A stretch of DNA of 64,000 bases, taken from Verrucomicrobia bacterium UBA3761 (GTDB lineage: Bacteria > Verrucomicrobiota > Kiritimatiellia > RFP12 > UBA1067). The translations under genes were made by a program, and so were the position numbers. The first letter of the stretch is position 1. The number at the start of each line of letters is the position of its first letter. Below, piece after piece: positions 55,537 through 64,000 of this stretch. Location of the stretch: NCBI GenBank assembly GCA_002371135.1, contig DFGB01000045.1, forward strand, positions 1 to 64,000, written 5' to 3'. The notes beneath the pieces are model-generated. The model had not been told where the DNA came from, made no database searches, and saw only the letters and a list, made by a program, of their open reading frames with translations.

Positions 55537-58500
55537 TCAGCCCTGATCGTCGTCGCCAACCACGACCGCCGGCGCGGTGGAAATCGGCGCCGTGCCGATC
55601 TTGACGTCGATGAAGCCCTGTTCGGTGCCGGGCTTGGCGATTTCAAGCGCCGTGCCGTCGGACTGACCATGCTCCGTCGCCACGGCCTCGCCGCCGAGCG
55701 TGGCGTGGGTCGTGATCAGATAGTAGAGGCCGGCCGGAACCGTCACGCTGGCCTTGCCTTCGGCGTCGAACACAAGAGCGTCGGCGAGGACGTCCTCGAC
55801 GAGACCCTCGGCGAAGCCGTCGATCGTCACCGTCCAGGCGCCCGCTTCGCCCACAGCCTTGTAGCTGAAGTAGCTGCCGTCGAAGCCTTCCACGACCGTG
55901 GCCGCGGCTTCCGCGATGGCATCTTCCTCGGTCTCGGCGGTCGACGCATAGGACGACGCAGGGTCGTTCGGATCGAGCCCGCCGGCGACGAGGTAGAGGC
56001 CGGCCGGATTGTCGCCGTCGGCCGCCCTGTATTCGAGCGTGCCATACGCCTCGCCAGCAACCGTGAGGGCGAAGTCGCCCTTGAGAGTCGCTCCATCAGG
56101 AACGGTCACCGGGACTACGCAAACATCAGCCTCAGGCGCTGCTGCCACGTTGACAGTCACAATCTCAAGGCGGTTGTTCTTGTTGAGAACAAGCGAACCG
56201 CTGAAGTTGTCGAGCAACGTAATCTTGTAGGCGACGCCTTTCGTATTGCTCGAATTGAAGAACGTGAGTTTCTTCGTGCCCGTAACCTTCGAGAACGTGA
56301 CGAGATACTTGTCAGTAGTATCGGCATAGCCATTGTTAATCACGAGGTCGGATTCAAGGCGAAGGATACCATTTACACCTGTCGAATTTCCTGAACTCTT
56401 GAAGAAACCACCCTTGCCAAAGCCATTGCTCATAACAAGTGTTTGGCCCGCTCTGTTCACATATGCATTGGCATTGAATGCAGTTGTAGGCGCCCAGGCG
56501 GCATCATACGTGCCATTCCAGGAGTTCGCGAATTTCGTATAGCCAAGTGCAGTATCCGCATTCGTGAAACGAATTACGCCAGTGCCCTTATTGCCCCAAA
56601 TGCAGGAGTTCGGAACCGTGAGTGTTCCGTCGACGGTTAGTTCGCCGAGGAGGACGACGTTTGCAGCGGTCCATGTCGCCGAGGAGGCAACTGTGGCGGA
56701 AGCGCCAGTGTCGACGTAGATTACCTGCCCGTCGCCGGCATAGTTTGAACCGAACGCGACGCGGCCATTCATGGAATTCGCATCAATGGTGACATTGCCG
56801 GTGAAGCCGGAGACATCGCCGGTGAAGCTCAAGGTGAGGCGGCTCGTCGTATTGGCGACCGTGAGAGCGCCAGAGCCGGTCAGCTCGCCGGAGAATGCGA
56901 CAACCGTATCTGCGCTGTAGGAGCCGGCAAGAGTCAAGCCGTCGCCGACAAGTTCAATACCGCTCGTCACGGGGCCCGTCAACGTGCCGCTGACCGTGAA
57001 GCCGTTGAAGGCGAGCTTCGAGTTGGCGCTCACGTACTTCGAAGGATCGAAGGCGAATGCGTAGTCGCCGCAGACTTCAAACGTGCCGGCCCATGTTTCG
57101 GAGCGGAGTTTCGCGGGAAGCGTGTTCTTGCCCTCGGAATCGCCGTCGGCGTAGAAGAGCAGGTACTCCATCCTGTTGTCGGCAACGCCTGAACCTATCG
57201 CGATGCGACCTTCGCCGGAGATGGTCGAGATACCGTCGAATGCATTGTTCACGGCCGTGCCATCCAGCAGCGTGACAGTGATGCCCGCAGGAACGACCAG
57301 CGTGCCGCCCGTGGCGAGCCCCTGCGTCCAGGGCGTCCAGTTGTTGGCGAGTTCAAGCGTCGCGTCCTCGGGGAAGTAGTAGCGCGAGCTGCCAAACGTG
57401 TAGGTGCCGTCCGTGAGTTTGATTGTCACAGGGCCGACATCGTCGGATGCCTTGACGAAGGTGATGGTATGGAAATTCGCCTTGTTTCCGCCGAGGTTCT
57501 CGGGCGTGAAGTCGCCGGTGAGCTTGACGGTCATGGTCGGATTGCCGCTTGCCGCAAGGGCCGCTGCATACGCTTCGGCAAACGACGGATACCACGTGTC
57601 GTTGACTTTGGCGACGCCGGTTGCGACGGTGTAGAGGCCGGTTGCTTCATCGTAGGCGAAGTAGCATTCGTAGCCTTCCGGGATGAAGGAAGAGCCGAGA
57701 ACATCGTCGCCCTTGGTGGGGTCGGCGCCGAACGCACCGCCGTAGACCTTGATCGCGGTGACGTCGTAACTGTTCCAGACGTTGAGCACTCTGGGAGCGA
57801 GTTCGCTGTTCCAGTGATACGTTCCCTCGGCGATGTTCTTGAACGTGCCGCCGTTGATCGTGATGATGGCGCTCGCTTCCTTCGCCGTGCCCGCGCCGAC
57901 GTAGACCGTCGCCTCGTAGGTCGACTGGTTGACGAACGTGCCGCCGTTGACGACGATGGAGCCCGTGCGCGCCCAAATGGCGATGCCCATATCCTCGGCA
58001 TCCGCCGTGTTCACGATGGAGCCGTCGCCGGTGATCGTGAGCGTGCCAGTGCCGTTGTTGCAGAGCGTCGCGACGCCGTCCGAAGTGAGCGTGAAGCCGT
58101 TCAAGTCGAGCGTGATGTCGTTCTCGTTCGCGTAGCGGACCGTCTCCGTGACGTTGGCGGTGAGCTTGACCGTCTCGCCGGCCTTTGCGGCTTCAAGCGC
58201 GGCCTGGACCGAGTCATAACCCGTCTCGCCGATCATCGCCGCATAGTAGTGAATCGTGAAGGTATACGTAGTCGGGTTTTCCTCGTCGTCGGACGTGCAG
58301 ACGAGCTCCGCCGTGGTGATGGAGGAATCCTTCGAGACGATATCCTTGTCCACCGCCGAAACGACGAGCGTTCCGCCTGCGAGCGTGTAGGAGTTGGCGT
58401 TGGTGACTCCCGAGACATCAAGTTTGCCTGTTCCAACCTTGACGACATCGGGATTGCGATCCGTATTGTCCTTCATCCAGCAACCGGTAATCGTATCGTC

Positions 58501-60960
58501 CTTGCCGAGAGCACCAATCTTTATCGTCTGATGCGCATCGGTGAGATTTGCCGGGACTGTATGGACATATCCGCTCAGCGAACCAAACTCGAAAACCTGA
58601 TTCTTTGCATTCTTGTTCCAAGAAATAAATCGCCTATCGTTCTTTTCTCCCTGGTATTCATCGACGATGACTGTCGCCTTGGAGAAATCGCCCGGATAGA
58701 ATGTAACTATGTTGCGGGAATTGTTGTCCTTGACGGTCTCGATTGTGCCCGAGAACTCCGATGCATCGCAATTGAACGTAGCACCGCCAAAATAAGACTT
58801 GCCATTCTGGCGAGTCAGCTTCAGGTAGCCAGAACCGCTGAGTTTGCCGGTAACAGTGATTGTGCGCGAAGATTCAGGCTGATAGAACTCAGTCGGGTAA
58901 TCCGCGCTACCAGTGATTTCGACAGGGCAGGAATACGTTGCGCCGCCATCGACTGTCGACATATGAATGGAATTGCCCAGCGAGAGCGTTCCCGTGCCGC
59001 TTATATCGGCAGTGTAGATGACATAATTGCGTCCATTCTGGGTTTCGATTCTAAGCCGCCCGTCAAGACGGATGTCGGCGGGAATCCATGAAGTCGATGT
59101 AACGCCGCGGAGTGTGACATCATTCGCGATAACAATGGTATCTCCGGCCTGAGGCACCACATCCGTAGACTCGCCATTCAGAGTAAAGTGGCCGGATGAG
59201 GTCAGTTCGCTAATGTAGTGTGTGCCGGAGCCGGGGACATACACATACTCTGCGGCGTTGCGGACGAAGGCGAGGGTCTTCGTATCGGCGTTGTAGGAGC
59301 CGGAGAACGGAGCGACGTTGGTGAACGAAAGCTCGACGCCGTCGGCGAGGGCCACAGTGACATTGGGATAAGTCTTCGCGGAGTCGGCGGTAAGGGTGGT
59401 AGAAGCGAGGAGCGTCACTTCGACGGGATTCTCTTCCGTCGCGGCGGCGACAGCGGCTGCGAGGGCCGTGTCGACGTTGTAGTAATTGGTGCTGCCGATC
59501 GTGGCGACGGGCTCCTGGGAAATTACGATTTCACCTGCGCCTTCGGCCTGGACGAACGAACCCGTGAAGCCGGTGATGTCGCCGGTGACATAAAGCTTGC
59601 CCGCGCCGGTCCATGTGAGCGTGCCGGAACCGGTGATTTTGGAGGCAACGGTGACGTCGACAGGCGTCGTGACGGGATCTTCGCCTTCGACTTCAGTGGT
59701 GGTCGTCGCCTCGCATGCAATCGTGCCGCCTGCGGCGTCGACATAGAGATCGACAGGCGCATTGCCTTCCCATTCGGTCAGGAACCAGCCGCCGGTGGCT
59801 TTGAGAGTGCCGCCCTTGAGCGTGACCGTGGCGGAATTGACGTTGCCGGCGCGCTGGAAGTGGTCGGTCGCAAATACTGCGTCGGGACCGACGGTGATCG
59901 TGGCGTCGCAGGCGCTGCCGTCGGACCAATTGCCGAGGAGCGTCCACTTGCCGGGCGCGCAGGTTACATTGCCCGCGATATATGCGCTCGCCGAGACCGT
60001 GCTGCCTACGATGAAATCATCCGTGGTGGCATATGTGCCGTTGAACGTGGCCGAACCGGCAGGCACGCGGACATTGACGCCGCTCCCGAGAACGCCGCTC
60101 TTGAACGTGAGTTCGCCCGCGCCGGTCTTGTAAAGGGTGCCATTGCCGGAGACCGCTGCATTTACGGTGACGGTGGTATCGGCGGGAACCTCGATCGTGC
60201 CGCCGCCCGTGCCGATCACGACCTTCTGCTCGACAGGCTGCCAAGTGCTGCCGTCTTCGCCGTAGATTGTGCCTGCGCCCGTCTCCGTCTTGTTGCCGAG
60301 AATCGGCGAACCATTCGTATCCTGATGATAGGCAAGCGTACCATTGTCAAGCGTGACAGTGCTATTGCCGTTCAGGTAGGACTGGATCTGCCATACTGTC
60401 AGTTTGCCGCCGTTCTGAATGGCAAGCTCGGCAGTGCCGGCACGCTTGGCGTTCCATTCGCCAAACCTCGTCCATCCGTTGTCGGTGACGTTTGCGCCGT
60501 CTATTATGAGCGTACCGTTGTTGTCCGCATTGGCGACGTTGAGGCCGTTCGCGACGACATTCCCGTTCCGGAACGTAAGGTCGCCGGAGCCTCCCCAAGC
60601 GCCCACATGAAGCCAGCCGAGGGAGAGATTGGACGCCGCGACTTCTTCCGAGCCTTCGGTTTCTTCCGTCGCCTCGACTGCCGCCTGGTAGTTGTTTCCG
60701 GCGACGACTACGTTCGCCGCTTCGACGTAGAGGCCGTTCGCTATGGAAACATTGCCGGAGACCGCAACCTCGGCATCGGCCGTGTTGATTACGTAATTTT
60801 CGCTATCGGCGCCATTTTGCGACCAGACGTTTTCACCGGTCCATGAGCCGGATGTTCCACCCGACCATATATAGTCACCGCCGAAGGCGGTAAAGCCGAA
60901 GGCCGCCGCACCAAACAGCGCGACAGACTTCAGCCTGCCTTTCTTCATTCGTGTTCTCAT
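55537..60960 (-). CDS. Giant secreted beta-helix adhesin-like protein
   Basis: A 1807-residue exported protein. The ATG at 60960 has AAAGGAT eight bases upstream; a second in-frame ATG at 60948 is possible. A signal peptide follows (KSVALFGAAAFGFTAFGG). The mature start DYIWSGGTSGSWTGENVWS is typical of autotransporter-like passenger proteins. The body is right-handed beta-helix: Gly/Asn/Thr-rich rungs such as GTLIIDGANVTDNGW, GTLTITGDGSIVNTADAEDM and AIITINGGTFKNI. Three related spacer modules are visible (GSTNYYNVDTALAAAVAAAT; GETGYDSVQAALEAAKAGET; NDTWYPSFAEAYAAALAASG). No C-terminal beta barrel, PEP-CTERM or LPXTG signal is seen; it ends TAPAVVVGDDDQG. Probably a surface or secreted glycan-binding protein. 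Parts are noticeably less GC-rich, suggesting mosaic origin. Confidence 0.8.
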   Translation of the reverse strand: MRTRMKKGRLKSVALFGAAAFGFTAFGGDYIWSGGTSGSWTGENVWSQNGADSENYVINTADAEVAVSGNVSIANGLYVEAANVVVAGNNYQAAVEATEETEGSEEVAASNLSLGWLHVGAWGGSGDLTFRNGNVVANGLNVANADNNGTLIIDGANVTDNGWTRFGEWNAKRAGTAELAIQNGGKLTVWQIQSYLNGNSTVTLDNGTLAYHQDTNGSPILGNKTETGAGTIYGEDGSTWQPVEQKVVIGTGGGTIEVPADTTVTVNAAVSGNGTLYKTGAGELTFKSGVLGSGVNVRVPAGSATFNGTYATTDDFIVGSTVSASAYIAGNVTCAPGKWTLLGNWSDGSACDATITVGPDAVFATDHFQRAGNVNSATVTLKGGTLKATGGWFLTEWEGNAPVDLYVDAAGGTIACEATTTTEVEGEDPVTTPVDVTVASKITGSGTLTWTGAGKLYVTGDITGFTGSFVQAEGAGEIVISQEPVATIGSTNYYNVDTALAAAVAAATEENPVEVTLLASTTLTADSAKTYPNVTVALADGVELSFTNVAPFSGSYNADTKTLAFVRNAAEYVYVPGSGTHYISELTSSGHFTLNGESTDVVPQAGDTIVIANDVTLRGVTSTSWIPADIRLDGRLRIETQNGRNYVIYTADISGTGTLSLGNSIHMSTVDGGATYSCPVEITGSADYPTEFYQPESSRTITVTGKLSGSGYLKLTRQNGKSYFGGATFNCDASEFSGTIETVKDNNSRNIVTFYPGDFSKATVIVDEYQGEKNDRRFISWNKNAKNQVFEFGSLSGYVHTVPANLTDAHQTIKIGALGKDDTITGCWMKDNTDRNPDVVKVGTGKLDVSGVTNANSYTLAGGTLVVSAVDKDIVSKDSSITTAELVCTSDDEENPTTYTFTIHYYAAMIGETGYDSVQAALEAAKAGETVKLTANVTETVRYANENDITLDLNGFTLTSDGVATLCNNGTGTLTITGDGSIVNTADAEDMGIAIWARTGSIVVNGGTFVNQSTYEATVYVGAGTAKEASAIITINGGTFKNIAEGTYHWNSELAPRVLNVWNSYDVTAIKVYGGAFGADPTKGDDVLGSSFIPEGYECYFAYDEATGLYTVATGVAKVNDTWYPSFAEAYAAALAASGNPTMTVKLTGDFTPENLGGNKANFHTITFVKASDDVGPVTIKLTDGTYTFGSSRYYFPEDATLELANNWTPWTQGLATGGTLVVPAGITVTLLDGTAVNNAFDGISTISGEGRIAIGSGVADNRMEYLLFYADGDSEGKNTLPAKLRSETWAGTFEVCGDYAFAFDPSKYVSANSKLAFNGFTVSGTLTGPVTSGIELVGDGLTLAGSYSADTVVAFSGELTGSGALTVANTTSRLTLSFTGDVSGFTGNVTIDANSMNGRVAFGSNYAGDGQVIYVDTGASATVASSATWTAANVVLLGELTVDGTLTVPNSCIWGNKGTGVIRFTNADTALGYTKFANSWNGTYDAAWAPTTAFNANAYVNRAGQTLVMSNGFGKGGFFKSSGNSTGVNGILRLESDLVINNGYADTTDKYLVTFSKVTGTKKLTFFNSSNTKGVAYKITLLDNFSGSLVLNKNNRLEIVTVNVAAAPEADVCVVPVTVPDGATLKGDFALTVAGEAYGTLEYRAADGDNPAGLYLVAGGLDPNDPASSYASTAETEEDAIAEAAATVVEGFDGSYFSYKAVGEAGAWTVTIDGFAEGLVEDVLADALVFDAEGKASVTVPAGLYYLITTHATLGGEAVATEHGQSDGTALEIAKPGTEQGFIDVKIGTAPISTAPAVVVGDDDQG

Positions 60961-61190
60961 CTTTTGTTATCCTTTTTTGGGGTTTTGCAAAAAACACATG
61001 CGCCGAGCGCCATGCATGTGCACGGCGATTGTGCATGTATGTTTTTGAAATCGCATCCGGCCTGCCGGAAATGGAGGAAACGAGCATGGCGCAACGCCCG
61101 GCATCCGCACATACGGCCGCCTGCCGGGAGAATCTCGTCTCGTTGCGCTTGTTATAGCACCGTATCAAAAACATTCCTCCTATCATCATT
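60961..61190 (-). other. Long 5' leader of the adhesin gene
   Basis: The predicted transcript begins near 61190, so about 230 bases are untranslated. The leader contains a CATGCAC...GTGCACATG inverted repeat (61011-61045 region) and two GTATCAAAAA words on the plus strand (61171 and 61199 regions). An internal AGGAGGAATG is followed by an open frame that runs past the adhesin start in another frame; the ribosome-binding spacing there is too short to trust. It may fold into a regulatory structure, but no known riboswitch is recognised. With the element at 61339-61462 it fills the 634-base gap. Confidence 0.5.
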
Positions 61191-61196
61191 GTATTT

Positions 61197-61226
61197 CATT
61201 GTATCAAAAATCCTGCGCGGATGTCA
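61197..61226 (-). promoter_or_regulatory. Promoter of the giant adhesin
   Basis: On the minus strand: a perfect TTGACA (61226-61221), 18-base spacer ending TTTGA, TACAAT (61202-61197). A second TACAAT lies ten bases further downstream (61192-61187). Confidence 0.78.
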
Positions 61227-61338
61227 ATAGGGGATTTTTTGCCAGGGGTCTGCGGCCTTGGGCAAGCGCGGACCTTCCGTATACGGCCCTAGCGCCAAGG
61301 AATATCCCCCAGCGGTACGAGCTCGAAACGCGGCTTGA

Positions 61339-61462
61339 GCGCCAAGGAATATCCCCCAGCCGAAGGCTGTCCGCGAAGCGGATGCCCTAGCAGGTGTGCG
61401 CGGCTTTAGCCGCGCACACCCTCGTTCGACTATGCGCGGCTGAAGCCGCGCCTCCTTGGCGA
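61339..61462 (+). repeat. Copy 3 of the MITE-like multi-hairpin element
   Basis: Begins GCGCCAAGGAATATCCCCCA (61339) and ends TCCTTGGCG (61453-61461), with the same two adjacent GAA-loop hairpins, an 8-bp GCGCGGC-type stem, spacer CTCGTTCGACTA and a closing GCGCGGC-TGAA-GCCGCGC hairpin. The left half differs from the copies at 9990 and 26099 at two positions. A fragment of the left end (about 24 bases) also lies at 61292-61315. Confidence 0.87.
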
Positions 61463-61483
61463 TAGGCCTGCCGCACCGCCTGC

Positions 61484-61560
61484 GCTTGACTGGCGCAGAA
61501 ACGGTGCTCGGCTGGCGCAGAGAAGACGCTCGGCTGGCGCAGAGTCGGAAGTTCGCTAGG
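61484..61560 (+). repeat. 22-bp tandem repeat beside copy 3 of the element
   Basis: About three units reading GGCTGGCGCAGAGAAGACGC(TC) with variation. The following AAGTTCGCTAGGGGGCGGTC and CGGTCGGGAACGGGA resemble the tail after the array at 26221-26290 (AAGTTGCTTCGGGGGCACTC, CGGTCCGGGAGGGG), so both loci share the whole arrangement. Confidence 0.7.
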
Positions 61561-61594
61561 GGGCGGTCGGCAATCGGTCGGGAACGGGATGCCA

Positions 61595-63535
61595 TCAGTA
61601 TCCGGGGCCGAGGATTTTTTCGACGGTTTCGACGGCGTTGGAGTGGATTTCGCGCATGAGGGGGACGGGAGAGCGCAGGGTGATCTCCCTGTCGCCGCAG
61701 GGGGTGTCGTAGAAGGAAAGTTTCAAATCGGGGGAGTGCTCGAAAAGTTTTTTGTGGTTGGCGCGGATGGCGGCGAAATCTGCCTCTATTTCGCGCATGA
61801 CGTCAAGGTCCGCGTCGGCGGAGATGGAGAGGGCCTTGAGATAGTGCCAGCGCCAGAGGGCGCCGTCGAGCGCGCGGGTGCAGACGAGATGCGTCTTGAG
61901 CCAGGCGGTGCGCACGAGAGCTTCTTCGAGCCAGGGATGGTCTGGCTCGGCGGCGGCGGCCTTGGCGATGTGGCGCTCCATGGCGGCGACGTCCGCGAGC
62001 GCCTTGTCCTTCTCGGCGACGACGCGCGCGATATTCTCCTTCACGGGCGCGAGGGCGGCGCGTCCCTCCGGAAGGAACGTACGGTTGGTGTAACGCAAAA
62101 GATCCTCGCGGCGGCCGATGGTGGTGGCGAAGCGCGATTCGGTGGGGGCGCCGAGGCCGAGCGGCGAGAACGAGACGGCGGCGGCGTTTTCGGAAAGCTT
62201 GAGCGCGGCGATCATATCCTGCGCGCCCTTGCCGAAACGCGGCGCCGCCCATTCGCGCCACAGCGCGTCGACATCCTCGCCGGGGTTCCACGTCAGCTGC
62301 CGCCAGACGTAGATATTGACGGAGTTGAGGATGTCGTCGAGCGCTTCGTAGTCGCGGTTGTTGTAGCCGCCGGCGTAGAGACACACTCCGCACTCGGTGC
62401 CGACGAGTTCGCGGGCCTTCTGCATGCGCCAGGCGGTATCGTCGACGACCGGCGCGGGCAGCCAGCCGAGACCGACGGTCTGGCCGGTGATCTGCCACTC
62501 TGCGTATTCGACGAATCCGGCCTTCTTCGCCTCGCCGAGGAGACGCGAAAACGGCGGCCGCGGCTGACAGTCGGCATTGTAGACCTTCGTCTGGATTATC
62601 GTATCCTTCGACGCGGTCCTGTAGACCTCGCCCCAGAGATCGAGCGGTTCGCCGCCCGTGCCGCCGTAGCCGGGCGCGTGGACCCATTCCTTGCCGAGCC
62701 AGTGCGGGCAGCCCGACGACCACGTCCGCACGAGCAGCTTCTTGCCGAGCGGCGCGAGCGCCCCCTCGAAACATTTCACGAGAGCGGCGATCTGCGAAGA
62801 AAATTTGTCCATGCCGTTTTCGCGGCAGCGTTTGCAATGGCAGTTGAGGCCGTAGTCGTCCCAGAACGTGACGGCGACGCCTTCATACGGGACGGAAGAG
62901 GCGAGCTCGCGGATCACTCCCGCGCAGAACTCCCATGTCGCCGGCTGGCTCGGGCAAAGGACGCCCTTCTCCCACGAGCGCCCCGGGTCTTCGGCCCTGC
63001 ATTCTGGATGCGCGGCGAGGAACGCCTCGCAGCGCGCTCTCCCCCACTTCATCGCGTCGCATCCGTAGAGGAACGCATAGCACGGGACGTCGGCCTCGGC
63101 GCATTGCTCCGCCATCCCCTTCGGGACGCGGCGCGGCAGCTGGACGACATTCGCGCCCGTGGCGGCGATCCATTCGGCGACGGAGTGGCGGCGGCCGGTG
63201 AAGTTGAGCATGCGATGCGCGAACGCCGGTTCGCGTACCAGCTTCTCGCCCGGCGCGAGGTCGAGCCACCGCGCGGCCTCGCCAGCGGCATATAAAAGCG
63301 AACGCGGCCGCGCGCCTGTGACGACGATGCGGCCACCGCGGTTCTCCGCCGTGTATCCCTCGCCCCCCGCGTCGCGCGAGATCGTCATGAGGACGTCGCG
63401 CGAGCCCGCGGCCGCCTCGACAAGACGCACGGCCTCGCCCGCGGCGGGATGGGGGCAATCCGTCTCCACGGCGGCGACTGAGGCGAGAGACGAGAATGCC
63501 GCGAACGCGGCTGCGAAGAATGTGCGTTTTGCCAT
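61595..63535 (-). CDS. Secreted glycosidase-like protein (DUF4838/GH67-related)
   Basis: A 646-residue exported protein. The ATG at 63535 starts a signal peptide (MAKRTFFAAAFAAFSSLASVAA). Residues of about 25-120 resemble the alpha-glucuronidase N-terminal fold: GEGYTAENRGGRIVVTGARP, then SLLYAAGEAARWLDLAPGEK. A barrel-like domain follows, with YEGVAVTFWDDYGLNCHCKR (a Cys pair), IIQTKVYNADCQPRPPFSRL and LNSVNIYVWRQLTWNPGEDV, which recall DUF4838/GH67-like proteins. The C-terminus is helical. A GH67-like glucuronidase role on xylan side chains is an inference; catalytic residues cannot be assigned safely. It lies 23 bases after the phosphofructokinase gene on the same strand, with a weak AAAGG before the ATG. 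Confidence 0.68.
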   Translation of the reverse strand: MAKRTFFAAAFAAFSSLASVAAVETDCPHPAAGEAVRLVEAAAGSRDVLMTISRDAGGEGYTAENRGGRIVVTGARPRSLLYAAGEAARWLDLAPGEKLVREPAFAHRMLNFTGRRHSVAEWIAATGANVVQLPRRVPKGMAEQCAEADVPCYAFLYGCDAMKWGRARCEAFLAAHPECRAEDPGRSWEKGVLCPSQPATWEFCAGVIRELASSVPYEGVAVTFWDDYGLNCHCKRCRENGMDKFSSQIAALVKCFEGALAPLGKKLLVRTWSSGCPHWLGKEWVHAPGYGGTGGEPLDLWGEVYRTASKDTIIQTKVYNADCQPRPPFSRLLGEAKKAGFVEYAEWQITGQTVGLGWLPAPVVDDTAWRMQKARELVGTECGVCLYAGGYNNRDYEALDDILNSVNIYVWRQLTWNPGEDVDALWREWAAPRFGKGAQDMIAALKLSENAAAVSFSPLGLGAPTESRFATTIGRREDLLRYTNRTFLPEGRAALAPVKENIARVVAEKDKALADVAAMERHIAKAAAAEPDHPWLEEALVRTAWLKTHLVCTRALDGALWRWHYLKALSISADADLDVMREIEADFAAIRANHKKLFEHSPDLKLSFYDTPCGDREITLRSPVPLMREIHSNAVETVEKILGPGY

Positions 63536-63558
63536 GCCGGAATTGCCTTTGAGGTTTT

Positions 63559-64000
63559 TCAGGGGGCCATCATGTCGGAGGAGCTCTTGGGCGCGCCACC
63601 GAAATAATACGCCTGGCCGGTCGCGTCCATCACGCTGCGCCAGAGATCGGAGTTGAGCGAAATCTTCTGCCGCTCGATCGTCGCGAGTTTGATCGGCACG
63701 AGGCAGTAGCTCTCGCCGAGATTGCCGACGACGCAATTCGTGCGCCCGGCCATCGCCGCATGGACCGCGTTGCGTGCGAGCATGTAGCAGCGGATCGCGT
63801 CTGTGCCCTTCGCCGGGACGGAGCGGATCGTGTACGACGGGTCGAAGTATTTCACCGACGACTTGATGTTGCGCGACTTCATGTGGCACTCGATGGCCCT
63901 CTTCAGAAATTCGCCGATATCCTTCTTGAGGATGTTGCCGGAGGCGTCGCGCACGTCCGGCATGCCTTTGAAAAGCTCCTGGCCGGCGCCCTCGGCGACG
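63559..64000 (-). CDS. 6-phosphofructokinase, C-terminal part (partial)
   Basis: The frame is open from the right edge of the window, so only the last 146 codons are seen. The residues VAEGAGQELF, then FDPSYTIRSVPAKGTDAIRC, YMLARNAVHAAMAGRTNCVV and GNLGESYCLVPIKLATIERQ, are the C-terminal substrate-binding and allosteric part of the ATP/PPi phosphofructokinase family. The DPSYTIRSVPA form is typical of the clade containing PPi-dependent and plant-like enzymes. Phosphoryl donor cannot be told without the N-terminal half. It phosphorylates fructose 6-phosphate in glycolysis. The secreted glycosidase-like gene follows after 23 bases. Confidence 0.88.
   Translation of the reverse strand, partial: VAEGAGQELFKGMPDVRDASGNILKKDIGEFLKRAIECHMKSRNIKSSVKYFDPSYTIRSVPAKGTDAIRCYMLARNAVHAAMAGRTNCVVGNLGESYCLVPIKLATIERQKISLNSDLWRSVMDATGQAYYFGGAPKSSSDMMAP

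Noticed and set aside
60875..61174. Upstream open frame in the adhesin leader starting after AGGAGGA
   Set aside because: The ribosome binding site touches the ATG, the product (Arg- and Cys-rich) matches nothing known, and the frame runs into the adhesin gene out of frame. Kept only as part of the leader description.

Overview
The window is a GC-rich bacterial chromosome segment. It holds about 45 protein genes, one tRNA and many intergenic repeats. Several features point to a gut or rumen anaerobe of the PVC group, most likely Kiritimatiellota/Verrucomicrobiota: many secreted plant-polysaccharide enzymes, giant parallel-beta-helix surface proteins, a GTP-dependent PEP carboxykinase, an Rnf subunit, an IorB/PaaK pair and a four-helix-bundle protein. 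The taxonomic call is an inference.

Layout. 1-5400: front end of a type I-E CRISPR-Cas operon on the minus strand (cas3, cse1), with a rhuM-family gene embedded after cse1. 5434-9846: a 1470-residue secreted GH95-GH31 fusion, probably for fucosylated xyloglucan. 10147-13048: sugar transferase, rhamnulokinase and a DD-carboxypeptidase. 13227-16759: five-gene operon rnfE-nrdR-Gfo/Idh-DtxR-(zinc ribbon + PTS EIIA). 17141-20512: two secreted proteins. 20723-24265: BASS transporter, then an AlwI/BstNBI-like restriction enzyme and Dam-type methylase that interrupt an exported-protein gene. 24616-24691: tRNA(CAU). 24736-26969: secreted beta-helix protein and a beheaded response regulator. 27436-31122: ilvC, a secreted protein and a Fic protein. 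31205-34744: Kef-type antiporter, small membrane protein and EamA transporter. 34772-40782: HEAT-like protein, dnaK-groES-groEL chaperone cluster, M50-like membrane protein and FtsB-like protein. 40909-44126: CBM48 mini-protein and valS. 44395-48811: GH43, pectinesterase, paaK, iorB and a NifU-like protein. 48993-55254: pckG, GH78 rhamnosidase, GH27 galactosidase and a four-helix-bundle protein. 55537-60960: giant adhesin. 61595-64000: GH67/DUF4838-like secreted protein and the C-terminal part of a phosphofructokinase.

The carbohydrate genes fit together. GH95-GH31, GH43, pectinesterase, GH78, GH27 and the GH67-like protein would release fucose, xylose, arabinose, rhamnose and galactose from pectin and hemicellulose. 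RhaB would feed rhamnose into metabolism, and Pfk and PckG serve central carbon flow.

Three window-wide patterns deserve attention. (1) Short tandem repeats, usually folding into long hairpins, sit exactly at gene 3' ends, often with the stop codon inside the repeat. (2) A roughly 124-bp MITE-like element with terminal inverted repeats and a run of small perfect hairpins is present in three nearly identical copies. (3) Sigma70-type promoters with an extended -10 (TGGTATAAT) are common, and at several genes the -10 lies only 6-9 nt from the start codon, which predicts leaderless mRNAs.
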